From NCBI GenBank assembly GCA_025612375.1, contig JAAXKN010000030.1, forward strand, positions 1-57,356: a DNA stretch of 57,356 nucleotides, given 5' to 3'. Both the position numbers and the translations under genes were made by a program. The notes below the pieces were generated by a model that saw nothing but the letters and a program-made list of their open reading frames with translations, was not told the origin of the DNA and did no database searches. Positions 1-9,982 of the stretch are shown piece by piece (the first letter of the stretch is position 1; the number at the start of each line of letters is the position of its first letter). This DNA comes from Ignavibacteria bacterium (GTDB lineage: Bacteria; Bacteroidota; Ignavibacteria; Ignavibacteriales; SURF-24).

Positions 1-3000
1 CATTAAATTTATACTTAATAGTTCCTGATTTTCCCCCTGCATTCAAGTCCCCTACAAAGTAGCCCGAAAGGTCTATGGGGCTTGCCTCATTTTCATTCAG
101 TATTCCCGTGATCTTGTGACCAATGCCGGTTCCAGTGGTGTTAAGGCCTGAGGCGTCCTTAAGACTTACATCCATCGTGAAGCCCGGACTTACCAGGTAC
201 GAGGAGTTATTCTGCTCGTCATCAAATGTTATACCGATCTCGGGACCCTTTCCGTCGTTTACTGCACTGGAGTCTGTGCCGCCTACTATGATGTTGTTCG
301 TATAACCAACAACGTTATCCTTATTGCTGTTATACAAATAGGCTACCACCTTCCCGTTCTTGTTCTCATAAGAGATATCCTTCGGCACCTGGAAGTCTGT
401 GGAGAACTTCCCGTTTTCAACCGATACCATCCCGCGGAACAGAAGTCCTCCCTGGAAGGTTGCCGGAGTGCCGCTGAATTCTTTCATTGTGACCTTTTTC
501 CGGGAGTCGTAAACAGAAACCAGCCCCTCTCCGTTAAAACTCCTGTCTACAGAGCCGTTAGCCATGCTGATTGAACCTTCAATACTTGTCCTGGAAAGGG
601 CTCTTACCTGAACGTCTGCCGAAAGTGTCTTATGATTAATTGAATCTATTCCGGCTGCCTCCATAGGAGCCAGAAGGCGTATTGTTGGATCACCGAAAAG
701 ATGATATTTAAGGTCGTTAATATCGTTACTTACCATCTTTGTTGCATAATAGCTTTTACCTACCGGCTGCAGATACCTCGTGGAGTCTGTCCTGAAAAGG
801 TTAGAATAGAATTTTTGTATCAGGGTAAAATTCTGGCCGGCAATAACGGTTCTTGCCGCGGTAAAAGCTCCGATAGACCCCCCGTCGGGCTTTAAGAGCA
901 TGAGTTCTGTTGAGCTTTGAGCTTCAGTTCCGTCATATCGCCCGAAATCGCACGTTGCTGCCACCAGGAAGAAATATTTGTCGTTCACCAGCTGCGGTAT
1001 GGTTACATTTCTCTCAAATATGTACTCGTGCGACCAGACCTCAGGGTTGCCGTGCCCTATCCAGTTTAAGATAAGTGTGCCGTCGTTAATTGCTCTGATT
1101 ATTGCCTGGTTCACAGCGGGCTTTCTTTTGCCCGTTCCTGTTGCAACTGTGGGGTAGAACTCCTCATAAATCTTGTTCTGGTCGAATGTAGGCGGAATAT
1201 AATAACTTGAAATGGTTTCAGACTGCGGGCCATGATCTATGTAATCGGGCCCGTCGCTGTCAAAGTGGTCATCGGAAACCAAAGTAACAAGATTCCGCCA
1301 GAGGCCTAATTCGGAATCGGTCTCATATTTTATAATCTTATCCACCGCTGCCTTTGCGTCTTCTGCCGTTCTGGCATTGATGCGCCCAATTGCAAGGTCC
1401 AGTATGTTGTCATTTCCCGAAACGGTTACGTAATAATCATCAGAGGCATATGAACTCATATAAACAAACGATTCATAAGATTCATAAGGAATTACAAAGT
1501 TCTCCCCTGCCTTCTCAACTTCCTTATAGTCGTAGTTACCGTCTCCTAAAAGGAGCACGTATTCAGGCTTTACACTCCAGTTGTCATAAGCATAACGGAC
1601 GAAGTTACGGATTGCGCTTACATCCTTCATGCCGTTTGAGTACTCGTTGAAGATCTGGTCCACGTCAACTACGCTTGTTGAGATCTTAAACTTAGCCCCG
1701 GTTTCCTTAAAGGTCTTAAGGCGCAGTGCCTCGTCCATAAAGTTCTTGCTGGTTATTATGATGAACTTTGCCTCAGGCGTTGCGTGCACGTTCGAGTTAC
1801 TCATTTCTGTAAATTTCCCAGGCGTCAGGTAAGCCGATAATCCGGCTGCAATGTACTTAGAAACATTTCCCTCTCTTTCCTGAACCCTGAAGGAGCAGTC
1901 CCCTCCGCTGATGTTTGATTCGATAAGTTTTACGTTCGCATAATCTGTAACGTCAAACACCCTTATGCCGCTTGAGCTGAAGCCGCTAAGCCTGAACTCC
2001 TCGATTCCAGTATTGTCCATGGAATAAAATGTGAGGGCATCCTTATAGGCTTTAAGCTGTTTATCGTAATAGATCTCAAAGTAGTTCAGGTATCCCGTCG
2101 ACTCGCTTCCAACGTTCGGTTTATATGTAAACTTAAGTATACTCCTATCGTCCGGGAGTGTTGTGCTGCAGCTGGCAGTAAATACCTGGCTTACAGCATA
2201 ATAAGCGGCCTGCGGATCGTCAAGCTTACCCTTACCCACGCCGCTTATGTATCTGTTTAGAATGGAGCCTGAATTTTCCTCCACACTGACCAAAGCACTA
2301 TACTCTGAGCGGTTTACAAAGTTGAATTTATAAGCAATGGTGCTTCCGCTTACAATTCCGTTCAGGTTTGTAAGATAGGTCCTGCTGTTATTTGTCTCCG
2401 AGAAGTCATCCCCTACATAATACCTGCCGGAGTTCATGAGCTTGTACTTGTCTTCCTCCCATGAAGCAAAAGCCTTTGTCGTTGTCTGTACAAAATCAGG
2501 ATTTTGGGTCAGGCTTTGAACCTGCTGCATCTTCTTCGACTGTCCCTGGGAGAATGTAAGCCAGTAGTAGTTGCTGTTTGAATACGGGTGGAAATACCTT
2601 ACAACCTTGTGGCTTGAAGTGTCATAGTCAAAGAACTGGTTTCCCCTTCCGTAGAAAAGGATGTAATCTTCACTGTTAAATTTCCCGTCATCCTGTGCCT
2701 TATAGAGAAATACGCTGTTTTCTACAGGATCGTTCGGGACCTCAAGGTTAAGTGCCTCAGGAAGTACCTTCCCGCCATTGTTATAGATTTTTATCGTCCT
2801 GGGGTCTATTGAATTGGGATCAAGTCCCTGGTCTTTTAAGAAACTGGCAGTAATTTTATACATCCCTTCTGCCGGGGCCTCAAAGCGGAACCACCTGCCC
2901 TGCGAAAGAACACTGCTGACGGCAGCCTTGCCAAGCCTGCGCGGCTGAACTATGCTGAAATTCTTTGCCGCCTGGTAATTTATCAGGCTTTCCTTAAGAA

Positions 3001-3592
3001 GGTCGTCATCTTTTGCTGCTGTGCCCTGATTGGGTTTTACTGAAGCAAAGTTAATCCTGATTACTATCTTCTTATAGAGCCTTATTATATTCTTTTCGGC
3101 ATCGAACTGAACGGGATAGATATTTACCGTCTGCACGGGGAAACTTCTGGCCATTCCGAATTCCCCGAAAGAAACTATGTCCTCTGTCTTATAGCTGCCG
3201 TAGTTACCGCTCAGGTAATCGGTGTAGGAAATCATACCTCCCTTGAACACGGCTTTCTTAACCGGAGCCACCCTTCCCTTAAGTTCCGTGTAATCGGATG
3301 CTATTACCTGTATGGTATTTCCCGATTCACCAGGAACGCCGATTGAGAACGACTCAACCGGAATTGCCGGCATGCCGTAATCATTAGCATTATGGATTTC
3401 ACCGCCCGAAAATGAAATGCGCCTGAAAGTCTGGTTATTAATAATAACCGAAGAGGTGTCTGTGTACTGAGGAGTAAATTCCAGAGTAAGCGACCTTGCG
3501 TCTGAAGAAATGACTTTTATATCCTGGTTTGCCCGTACAGAAATAACGGATAGGAGAATAAAAGTAAACAGGAAAAAGTATTTGCTTTTCAT
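1..3592 (-). CDS. porU: Type IX secretion system sortase PorU (C25/gingipain-like), 3' end outside window
   Basis: An open frame runs from an ATG at 3592 to the left edge without a stop (1197 codons seen), so the C-terminus is missing. It opens with a signal peptide (MKSKYFFLFTFILLSVISVRA). The C25 cysteine-peptidase pair is visible: catalytic His847 in LNWIGHGNPEVWSHE and catalytic Cys881 in VAATCDFGRYD, followed by the PorU-typical stretch LLKPDGGSIGAFTAAR. PorU is the outer-membrane sortase that removes C-terminal sorting domains from T9SS cargo and attaches the cargo to the cell surface. Several cargo proteins with such domains are encoded in this window. The length before the catalytic domain fits PorU better than a free gingipain. 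A promoter is visible upstream at 3665-3696. Confidence 0.9.
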   Translation of the reverse strand, partial: MKSKYFFLFTFILLSVISVRANQDIKVISSDARSLTLEFTPQYTDTSSVIINNQTFRRISFSGGEIHNANDYGMPAIPVESFSIGVPGESGNTIQVIASDYTELKGRVAPVKKAVFKGGMISYTDYLSGNYGSYKTEDIVSFGEFGMARSFPVQTVNIYPVQFDAEKNIIRLYKKIVIRINFASVKPNQGTAAKDDDLLKESLINYQAAKNFSIVQPRRLGKAAVSSVLSQGRWFRFEAPAEGMYKITASFLKDQGLDPNSIDPRTIKIYNNGGKVLPEALNLEVPNDPVENSVFLYKAQDDGKFNSEDYILFYGRGNQFFDYDTSSHKVVRYFHPYSNSNYYWLTFSQGQSKKMQQVQSLTQNPDFVQTTTKAFASWEEDKYKLMNSGRYYVGDDFSETNNSRTYLTNLNGIVSGSTIAYKFNFVNRSEYSALVSVEENSGSILNRYISGVGKGKLDDPQAAYYAVSQVFTASCSTTLPDDRSILKFTYKPNVGSESTGYLNYFEIYYDKQLKAYKDALTFYSMDNTGIEEFRLSGFSSSGIRVFDVTDYANVKLIESNISGGDCSFRVQEREGNVSKYIAAGLSAYLTPGKFTEMSNSNVHATPEAKFIIITSKNFMDEALRLKTFKETGAKFKISTSVVDVDQIFNEYSNGMKDVSAIRNFVRYAYDNWSVKPEYVLLLGDGNYDYKEVEKAGENFVIPYESYESFVYMSSYASDDYYVTVSGNDNILDLAIGRINARTAEDAKAAVDKIIKYETDSELGLWRNLVTLVSDDHFDSDGPDYIDHGPQSETISSYYIPPTFDQNKIYEEFYPTVATGTGKRKPAVNQAIIRAINDGTLILNWIGHGNPEVWSHEYIFERNVTIPQLVNDKYFFLVAATCDFGRYDGTEAQSSTELMLLKPDGGSIGAFTAARTVIAGQNFTLIQKFYSNLFRTDSTRYLQPVGKSYYATKMVSNDINDLKYHLFGDPTIRLLAPMEAAGIDSINHKTLSADVQVRALSRTSIEGSISMANGSVDRSFNGEGLVSVYDSRKKVTMKEFSGTPATFQGGLLFRGMVSVENGKFSTDFQVPKDISYENKNGKVVAYLYNSNKDNVVGYTNNIIVGGTDSSAVNDGKGPEIGITFDDEQNNSSYLVSPGFTMDVSLKDASGLNTTGTGIGHKITGILNENEASPIDLSGYFVGDLNAGGKSGTIKYKFN

Positions 3593-3664
3593 GCTTCCCA
3601 TGCTGCTTATTGAAAAATAGATATAACGTAGCAAATACCCGATAGACATCCTTTTTTATTGAAG

Positions 3665-3696
3665 CTAATTTAGCTACTGCTATAATTTATGTCAAG
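3665..3696 (-). promoter_or_regulatory. Promoter of porU
   Basis: On the minus strand CTTG, 20 nt, TAAATTAG matches the Bacteroidota pattern xTTG-N19/20-TAnnTTTG with one mismatch. The same bases also read as TTGACA-N17-TAAATT. It would give a leader of about 65 nt before the porU ATG. Confidence 0.5.
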
Positions 3697-3758
3697 TTCT
3701 TTTGAATTTTAATAAATAAACCTGGAAGAAAATAATTGCCCAATAGAATAGCTGGCGC

Positions 3759-3799
3759 AAAAAAAATGCCGCCCTGTATGAAACAAAGCGGCATTTTTA
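3759..3799. terminator. Rho-independent terminator after rny
   Basis: AAATGCCGC (3764-3772) pairs with GCGGCATTT (3788-3796) around a 15-nt loop. A/T runs flank both sides, so it can work in both directions. It lies just after the rny stop codon on the minus strand. Confidence 0.8.
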
Positions 3800-3819
3800 A
3801 TAAAACTAAAATCTTAAAT

Positions 3820-5394
3820 TTATCTTGCGTAAGAAATCTTTCTTACTTCTCTTATCACCGTAACCTTTATCTGTCCGGGATATTCCATTTCTTCCTGAAT
3901 TTTCTGTGCGATGTCATAAGCAAGCCTGTCTGCAAATACGTCATCAACCTTATCCTGTTCAACCACAACCCTGATTTCACGCCCGGCCTGTATGGCGTAG
4001 GTTTTTGCCACGCCTTCAAACGACTTGGCAAGGTTCTCCAGGTTCTCCAGCCTTTTAACGTAGCTTTCCAATGGTTCACGCCTTGCTCCCGGACGGGCAC
4101 CGCTTATTGCATCTGCGGCCTGAACAAGGGCCGAGATCGGGTGCTCCATTTCAATATCGTCGTGGTGGCTTCCGATGGCATTTACAACTACCGGATGCTC
4201 CTTGAATTTCTTTGCCAGGTCGTAACCTAAGAGGGCGTGAGGCCCTTCAATTGAGCGGTCAATTGTCTTGCCTATATCGTGCAGTAAGCCTGCGCGTTTG
4301 GCAAGGTTTGTATCTATGCCAAGTTCAGCAGCCATGATGCCTGTAAGATATGCAACCTCAATTGAGTGCTGAAGCAGGTTCTGCCCGTAGCTTGAACGGT
4401 ACTTCATGCGTCCTACGTGTTTGATTATCTCCTGGTGAGCTCCGTGGAGGCCTAACTGAATAAAGGTATTCTCCCCTTCATGCAGGACAGCTTCTTCGAG
4501 TTCAACGCGTACTTTCTCAACAATTTCTTCAATTCTTGCCGGGTGTATGCGGCCGTCGCCAATCAGCCTTTCGAGTGCAATCCTGGCAACTTCACGCCTG
4601 AACTGGTCGAAAGCAGAAAGTATAACGGCTTCCGGTGTATCGTCAACAATTACGTCAACGCCTGTTGCGGCTTCAAAGGCGCGGATGTTTCTGCCCTCGC
4701 GGCCTATGATCCTGCCTTTCATTTCCTCGTTCTGAATCTGAACAACAGAAACGGTAGTTTCAACTGAATGGTCAACTGCGGTGCGCTGTATGGCCTGAAT
4801 TACAATTCTCTGGGCTTCTTTCTTGGCTTCAACCTTGGCCTGGTCGCGCACTTCCTTAATAAGGTGTGTGGCGTCGCTCTTGGCCTGGTTGACCATATTT
4901 TCCATGAGCATTTTCTTGGCTTCTTCCGCCGTGAGGGCTGCAGTCCTTTCCAGACGCACATTCTGCTCATAGATCAATTTATCGAGATCCTGGCTCTTTA
5001 AGTCCAGATTCTGTCTTTGAACAGCAATATCTTTTTCTAGGGCTTTAGTATCTTTTTCTTTTTTAATTATCAGCTCATACTTCTTATCGATGTTTTCTTC
5101 ACGTATTGCGAGCTGCTTTTCATAATTTTGTAACTTCTGTCTTTTCTGATTTATCTCCGCATCAAATTCCTGTTTCTTGCGCAACCATTCATCTTTAACT
5201 TCTAATAATTTTTCTCTCTTAATATTATTGGATTCTTTTTCTGCATCGGCGATTATTTGCTTAGCTCTTTCCTCGGCAGAATTAATACTTTTCTTACCAA
5301 GTCTTGAATTAAACAGCCATCCCATGTAGAACATCACAACCACTACACCTGCAATCATTAGTATTAAGAACATCAGATCCATCTGCAGATCCAT
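3820..5394 (-). CDS. rny: Ribonuclease Y
   Basis: 524 aa, the usual RNase Y length. The order is an N-terminal membrane anchor (about residues 5-28), a long charged coiled coil (about 30-200), a KH RNA-binding domain with IIGREGRNIRAFE, then an HD domain with LLHDIGKTID and SHHDD. RNase Y is a membrane-bound endoribonuclease that starts mRNA decay. The ATG at 5394 has a strong GGAGG ribosome site, which supports this start. The gene follows zapA and the 6S-like RNA on the same strand and ends at a clear terminator. Confidence 0.97.
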   Translation of the reverse strand: MDLQMDLMFLILMIAGVVVVMFYMGWLFNSRLGKKSINSAEERAKQIIADAEKESNNIKREKLLEVKDEWLRKKQEFDAEINQKRQKLQNYEKQLAIREENIDKKYELIIKKEKDTKALEKDIAVQRQNLDLKSQDLDKLIYEQNVRLERTAALTAEEAKKMLMENMVNQAKSDATHLIKEVRDQAKVEAKKEAQRIVIQAIQRTAVDHSVETTVSVVQIQNEEMKGRIIGREGRNIRAFEAATGVDVIVDDTPEAVILSAFDQFRREVARIALERLIGDGRIHPARIEEIVEKVRVELEEAVLHEGENTFIQLGLHGAHQEIIKHVGRMKYRSSYGQNLLQHSIEVAYLTGIMAAELGIDTNLAKRAGLLHDIGKTIDRSIEGPHALLGYDLAKKFKEHPVVVNAIGSHHDDIEMEHPISALVQAADAISGARPGARREPLESYVKRLENLENLAKSFEGVAKTYAIQAGREIRVVVEQDKVDDVFADRLAYDIAQKIQEEMEYPGQIKVTVIREVRKISYAR

Positions 5395-5429
5395 TTTACC
5401 TCCACAACAAGTAGGATTTTTTCAAAATT

Positions 5430-5634
5430 TTCCGCGACTGCCAGCCCAAATTAACAAGGAAGAACCCTGTTAATTTAGTGTGGGAAATTGCCCGAACGCT
5501 TTTTGCTTCCACTGCCACGCCGCAATGGGCATGGTCCCGCTCTTGACGGGATGAGGCCTGCAATAGACGTCGTAAGTCAATAACCCCGTGTTTAGAAGTT
5601 AGTTCTTCATATAATTTAAACTAGCAGTGCGGAA
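5430..5634 (-). ncRNA. ssrS: 6S-like RNA
   Basis: The 250-nt space between zapA and rny contains no good ORF but folds into a 6S-like rod on the minus strand. The closing stem is TTCCGC-ACTGCTAG (5621-5634) with CTGGCAGTCGCGGAA (5430-5444). A small hairpin on the 3' side of the central bubble pairs ATTAACA with TGTTAAT (5450-5474). The apical hairpin is TCCCG/CGGGA. The length (about 205 nt), the side hairpin and the place right after zapA all match 6S RNA, which binds the housekeeping RNA polymerase in stationary phase. I see no promoter between zapA and the RNA, so it may be processed from the zapA transcript. Confidence 0.72.
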
Positions 5635-5645
5635 TTAAACTTTCT

Positions 5646-5942
5646 TTAAGATGGGCTCGATATCTGGGACTCGTTTGTAAGAAGCTTTATTCTTTTTATC
5701 TTGTCAATTGCCAGATTACTAAATTCTCTAAACTTGTTTTTCTCAAGAAATAGGTCGTAAGCGATATTTAAAGATGCAATGATAGCAATTGTCTGTATAG
5801 GTTGATCGGGTAGTTCTTCTTTTGTCTCGTTCATTACCTTATTAACGTAATGAGCCAGCTCCGTGGCAAGTTCTTCGTTTTCCACCAAAAGAGAATACTC
5901 TTTGTCAAATATTTTTAGTTTCAGCTTCTTTTTGTTAGTCAT
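5646..5942 (-). CDS. zapA: Cell division protein ZapA
   Basis: 98 aa. The N-terminal part (KKKLKLKIFDKEYSLLV) and the following helix with IAIIASLNIAYDLF match ZapA. The FtsZ-associated protein ZapA bundles FtsZ filaments at the Z-ring. The C-terminal half is helical, as expected for its coiled-coil dimer. It lies downstream of a coiled-coil gene (31-nt gap) and upstream of the 6S-like RNA, an order also known from proteobacteria (zapA-ssrS). Confidence 0.88.
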   Translation of the reverse strand: MTNKKKLKLKIFDKEYSLLVENEELATELAHYVNKVMNETKEELPDQPIQTIAIIASLNIAYDLFLEKNKFREFSNLAIDKIKRIKLLTNESQISSPS

Positions 5943-5973
5943 TGTATATCTTTTCCATCAAACAGACAATATT

Positions 5974-6288
5974 TTAAGAACGTAAATGAAAATCAATTTT
6001 ACTGATTAATTCATTGATTTGTGCTTTTAAGTCTTCCCTGTCTTTTCTATTAAGGGCCCCCCCGTTTCTTAGATTATTGTTTTCCCTTTTTAAGTCTTCC
6101 AGTTTCGATTCCAGTTCTATGACCTTGCTTTTCAGGCCTGAATTTTCAAATACAAATTCCCTGTTTGTTCTTTCCAGAGTTTCAATTCTGGCAAGAAGAT
6201 CTCTGATCTTTTTGGACTGGGCTGAAAACTGCTTTTCCAAAGCATTCAGTTCTTCCAAAATCACGTCATATTTTGATAACTCAGTCAA
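5974..6288 (-). CDS. Small coiled-coil protein between pheT and zapA
   Basis: 104 aa, almost entirely heptad-rich helix (LEKQFSAQSKKIRDLLARIE, then LKSKVIELESKLEDLKRE). No catalytic motif and no signal peptide. It starts at TTG (6288), whose bases overlap the pheT stop codon, with an AGAGG ribosome site 6 nt upstream, so it is translated from the same message. The position directly before zapA suggests a cell-division partner, perhaps in the role of ZapB, but this is inferred from location and coiled-coil character only. Confidence 0.75.
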   Translation of the reverse strand: MTELSKYDVILEELNALEKQFSAQSKKIRDLLARIETLERTNREFVFENSGLKSKVIELESKLEDLKRENNNLRNGGALNRKDREDLKAQINELISKIDFHLRS

Positions 6289-8693
6289 CTGGTCCCTCTA
6301 AATTCTGCATTTAATTGTTTAATTACAGCTTCCACAGCACGGTTGAAATCCTTATCAACTTCTTCATCCTTTAAGGTTCTGTTCTCATCGTAATACTCCA
6401 ATGAAAACGCCATGCTTCTTTTTCCGGGCCCTAGATTCCGGCTTTCAAAAATATCAAACAGCTCTGCCTTTTTCAGCAGATTAGAACTGCTCTTATAAAT
6501 CAGACCAACAACATCCTGGCTGGTCACATTTTTATCGAGAATAAAAGCACAATCCCGCAAAACCTTCGGGAACTTCAAGAGCCCCTTGAATCTCTTCTGC
6601 GGAACAGGAATTTCTGCCAGAGCACTTAAGTTGAACTCAAAGCAATAAACTTCCTGCGATATATCAAACTTCTTTAGAACGTCCTTACGTACTAAACCAC
6701 CCCTGCCTACAACCTGATCTTTATACTTCTTTTCAAAAATATATTCAAAATTTTTATTTTCAACTAGATTATATGAATCTACTAAAACATTGTCAAGGCA
6801 AATCTTTTCTAGAAAGCTATTGACAATTCCCTTTAAATCATATATGTCATAGGCTCTTTCCTTCGAATACCAGCTTACTGTATCGGCTTTTCCTGTAACA
6901 GTAAACATCATGTCAGGAGTTTCCGAAAAGTCCTTGAAACTCTTTATTTCCCCTTCCGAAAGCTTATTGAACACGTGCCCTATCTCAAAGAGCTTCAGGT
7001 TCTTTTCACCCACGTTCAGGTTTTTTGCTACCGCGTAGAGCGCCCCCGGAAGAAGCGACGTCCTTAAAGCCGCCATGTCCACGCTCAGCGGGTTCAGCAT
7101 TTCAACGGGGCTTCCTGTAAGGCTTGCTACTTCTTTTGACTGCAGCGAATTGCTTATGATCTCATAAAATCCCAGCCCGTTGGCAGCATCCCTCAGTGTG
7201 TCTTTAAATGCCGACTGGTCAGTTTTTCCGCTCAAGGTAATTGAGATCTTCTCAACTGTCGGTATCCTGTCGTAGCCGTAGATCCTTGCAATTTCTTCAA
7301 TAAGGTCGATTTCCCTTTCAATGTCCGGCCTGAAGGTCGGGACTTCAAAGGTCAGTTCACTTTCGCCTTCCATGACAGACTTAAGTCCCAGGTTAAGAAG
7401 AATATCCTTAACTTCCCCTTTTTCCACGCCGAAGCCCAGAATTCTCTCGATCTGGTTAAACCTTAAGGTTACATGCATGGGCTCAATTTTTTCCGGGTAA
7501 ACGTCAATTGTACCCGTCTGGACTTCTCCACCAGCCAGTTCAGCCATAAGCTGCATTGCACGGTTTGCGGCATAAGGCGTAATGTTAGGGTCTGTTCCCC
7601 TTTCATAACGGTATGAAGCATCCGTGGAAAGAATAAGCGACTTGGATGTTTTTCTTATTGAAGAAGGATTAAAATACGCCGATTCAAGAAGAATATTCTT
7701 TGTAGCGTTTGTAACTTCTGAATTCTCGCCGCCCATAACGCCTGCAATTGCAACCGGCTTTTCGGCGTCGCAGATCATAAGGTCGTTTGATGTAAGCTTT
7801 CTTTCCTTTGAGTCGAGTGTGGTGAATGTCTCGCCGTCGGAGGCGCGTCTTACAACAATCTTCTGCCCTTCAAGGCGGTCTAAATCAAATGCGTGCAAAG
7901 GCTGGCCGAGCTCATGCAGAATGAAGTTTGTAACGTCAACAATGTTATTTATAGGCCTCAGGCCCACGCTTGTAAGCTTTTTCTTGAGCCAGTTCGGCGA
8001 TTCCTTAACATTTACGTTCCTGATTACGCGTGCGGTGTACCTCGGGCAGCCTGCATTGTCCTGAATTTCTACAGAAGCGAGTTTTTCAATTCTCTCGCCT
8101 GCTTCAGCTACATTAACTTCGGGAAGTTTGACTTTCCTGTTAAAGATTGCTGCCAGGTCGCGTGCAACGCCGATGTGGCTTAAAGCATCGGGCCTGTTCG
8201 GGGTAATTGCAACTTCAATTACTGTGTCATCAAGCCCCAGGGCTTCCTTTAACGGTGTTCCAGGCTCAAATCCGTTATCAAGCACCATGATCCCTGAGTG
8301 GTCGTCGCTTAATCCGAGCTCCTTTTCGCTGCAGATCATGCCCATTGAAACCTCGCCGCGGAGCTTGGCTTTTGTAATCTTAAAGCCGCCCTCAGGAATT
8401 ACGGCGCCGATTTTGGCAAACGCCACCTTCTGGCCGGCCTGAACGTTCGGTGCTCCGCAAACAACATTAAACTCCTCGGCGCCCGTTGAAACGGCGCAGA
8501 CTGAAAGCTTATCGGCATTCGGGTGCTTTTTCTTTTCCTTTACAAAACCTACCACTATGTTATCGAACTCAGCGCCCTTCTCCTCAACGTCCTCAACCTC
8601 GAGGCCCGAGATGGTGAGCTTATCGATTATTTCAGAAGAAGCAATGCCTTCCAAATCCACATAATCTTTTAACCAGTTAAGAGATATCTTCAA
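6285..8693 (-). CDS. pheT: Phenylalanine-tRNA ligase beta subunit
   Basis: 802 aa, normal length. The N-terminus MKISLNWLKDYVD is typical. It is followed by an EMAP-like tRNA-binding domain (about 40-150), the B3/B4 editing domain, the B5 domain, the catalytic-like core, and a C-terminal anticodon-binding FDX-ACB domain (RFKGLLKFPKVLRDCAFILD). With PheS it forms the alpha2-beta2 enzyme that charges tRNA-Phe. It lies 45 nt after pheS and overlaps the next gene by 4 nt. Confidence 0.97.
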   Translation of the reverse strand: MKISLNWLKDYVDLEGIASSEIIDKLTISGLEVEDVEEKGAEFDNIVVGFVKEKKKHPNADKLSVCAVSTGAEEFNVVCGAPNVQAGQKVAFAKIGAVIPEGGFKITKAKLRGEVSMGMICSEKELGLSDDHSGIMVLDNGFEPGTPLKEALGLDDTVIEVAITPNRPDALSHIGVARDLAAIFNRKVKLPEVNVAEAGERIEKLASVEIQDNAGCPRYTARVIRNVNVKESPNWLKKKLTSVGLRPINNIVDVTNFILHELGQPLHAFDLDRLEGQKIVVRRASDGETFTTLDSKERKLTSNDLMICDAEKPVAIAGVMGGENSEVTNATKNILLESAYFNPSSIRKTSKSLILSTDASYRYERGTDPNITPYAANRAMQLMAELAGGEVQTGTIDVYPEKIEPMHVTLRFNQIERILGFGVEKGEVKDILLNLGLKSVMEGESELTFEVPTFRPDIEREIDLIEEIARIYGYDRIPTVEKISITLSGKTDQSAFKDTLRDAANGLGFYEIISNSLQSKEVASLTGSPVEMLNPLSVDMAALRTSLLPGALYAVAKNLNVGEKNLKLFEIGHVFNKLSEGEIKSFKDFSETPDMMFTVTGKADTVSWYSKERAYDIYDLKGIVNSFLEKICLDNVLVDSYNLVENKNFEYIFEKKYKDQVVGRGGLVRKDVLKKFDISQEVYCFEFNLSALAEIPVPQKRFKGLLKFPKVLRDCAFILDKNVTSQDVVGLIYKSSSNLLKKAELFDIFESRNLGPGKRSMAFSLEYYDENRTLKDEEVDKDFNRAVEAVIKQLNAEFRGTS

Positions 8694-8738
8694 AATAAAA
8701 CTCCAAAATGTTTTCCTCCGCGGAGGACTTTATCAGCA

Positions 8739-9755
8739 TTAAAACTGCTTTAAAAATCTTAAATCGTTTTCAAAATACATTCTTATGTCGGGTATGTCAT
8801 ATTTCAGTATGGCAATGCGCTCGATGCCCATACCGAAAGCATATCCGGTATACTTTTCAGGATCGTATCCAACGGCCTTAAAGACGTTTGGATCCACCAT
8901 GCCGCATCCTAAGATTTCAAGCCATCCCGAACCCTTGCACATGCGGCATCCTTTGCCGTGGCATATGTAGCACGTAATATCCATTTCGGCGCTCGGCTCC
9001 GTAAACGGGAAAAAGCTCGGGCGGAAGCGGTACTTGAGGTCGCTTCCGTAGAACTGTCTGGCAAATGAAACCAGTGTCCCTTTAAGTTCGGCAAAGGTAA
9101 CATCCGTATCAACATAAAGCCCCTCCACCTGGTGGAACAGGCAGTAGCTCCTTGCGCTGATGGCTTCGTTGCGGTAAACCTTGCCCGGCATAATAACGCG
9201 CACCGGGGGCTCCTGTGAAGTCATTACCCTCACCTGCACGGGCGAGGTATGAGTCCTTAAAAGATAACTTTTATTGACAAAAAATGTATCCTGCATATCC
9301 CTTGCCGGGTGGTCCGGCGGGAAATTCAGGGCCTCGAAATTATAATAATCGCTTTCCAGCTCGGGACCTTCAGAAACAGAAAAACCCAAGCCTTTGAAAA
9401 TTGTTTTAATTTCATCAAGGGTCTGGGTTAAAATGTGCCTGCTGCCGAGTTCAATCTTGCGTCCCGGAAGCGACAGGTCAACCAATGCGTGATCGTGCCC
9501 TGAGGCCTGTTCGAGCCTTTCTTTCAGCTCTTCGAATTTCATAGTAACCGAATTACGCAGTTCATTTAAGGATTTTCCGACTGCGGGCTTTTCCTCTCTG
9601 GAAACGTCCTTCAGGGCGTCGAAGAGTACGGAAACCAGGCCTTTGCGGCTCAGGTATTTAACCCTCAGATCCTCAAGTGTCTTGAGATCCTGTACTTTCT
9701 GAATTTCCTGGCTGAAGTTATTATCAGTCTCTTTTATTGTTTGCAGTATATCCAT
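8739..9755 (-). CDS. pheS: Phenylalanine-tRNA ligase alpha subunit
   Basis: I place the start at the ATG at 9755 (338 aa; [12 protein letters not shown]), which matches the family's usual N-terminus. The frame can be extended to a TTG at 9824, but the added residues do not look like PheS. Class II motifs are visible: [16 protein letters not shown] (motif 2 region) and [12 protein letters not shown] (motif 3). A Cys-rich insertion [17 protein letters not shown] is typical of many bacterial PheS proteins. It is the catalytic subunit; pheT follows 45 nt downstream. Confidence 0.96.
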   Translation of the reverse strand: MDILQTIKETDNNFSQEIQKVQDLKTLEDLRVKYLSRKGLVSVLFDALKDVSREEKPAVGKSLNELRNSVTMKFEELKERLEQASGHDHALVDLSLPGRKIELGSRHILTQTLDEIKTIFKGLGFSVSEGPELESDYYNFEALNFPPDHPARDMQDTFFVNKSYLLRTHTSPVQVRVMTSQEPPVRVIMPGKVYRNEAISARSYCLFHQVEGLYVDTDVTFAELKGTLVSFARQFYGSDLKYRFRPSFFPFTEPSAEMDITCYICHGKGCRMCKGSGWLEILGCGMVDPNVFKAVGYDPEKYTGYAFGMGIERIAILKYDIPDIRMYFENDLRFLKQF

Positions 9756-9922
9756 ATCACTTATTTGATGTAGGACGCGGCAGATAAACCTTTTAAAACC
9801 CAAAAGCCCGAGAACCGGATTCAAGAAATTTTCCAGAATCAGCCTCAGGATTAAAGCAAAGAATTCCTCTTTTGAAGGGACTCATTTTGCGGTCATATTC
9901 TCAGTTTAGCACCGGACCTGAA

Positions 9923-9973
9923 TACAAAAAAAATACTCCCTGGACTTTACATGAAGTAAAGCATTCCAGGGAG
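9923..9973 (-). terminator. Terminator of the infC-rpmI-rplT operon
   Basis: On the minus strand CTCCCTGGA (9965-9973) pairs with TCCAGGGAG (9936-9944) and is followed by eight T residues. It sits just after the rplT stop codon, so pheS is probably transcribed from a separate promoter downstream. Confidence 0.85.
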
Positions 9974-9982
9974 GTACAAAAA

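Noticed and set aside
3736-4230. Plus-strand 164-aa frame over the end of rny
   Set aside because: Antisense shadow of the conserved HD-domain region of rny, with no ribosome site or known family.
9793-9885. 30-codon frame before pheS with five Phe codons, possible leader peptide
   Set aside because: The Phe codons are scattered, there is no clear ribosome site and no terminator/antiterminator pair after it.
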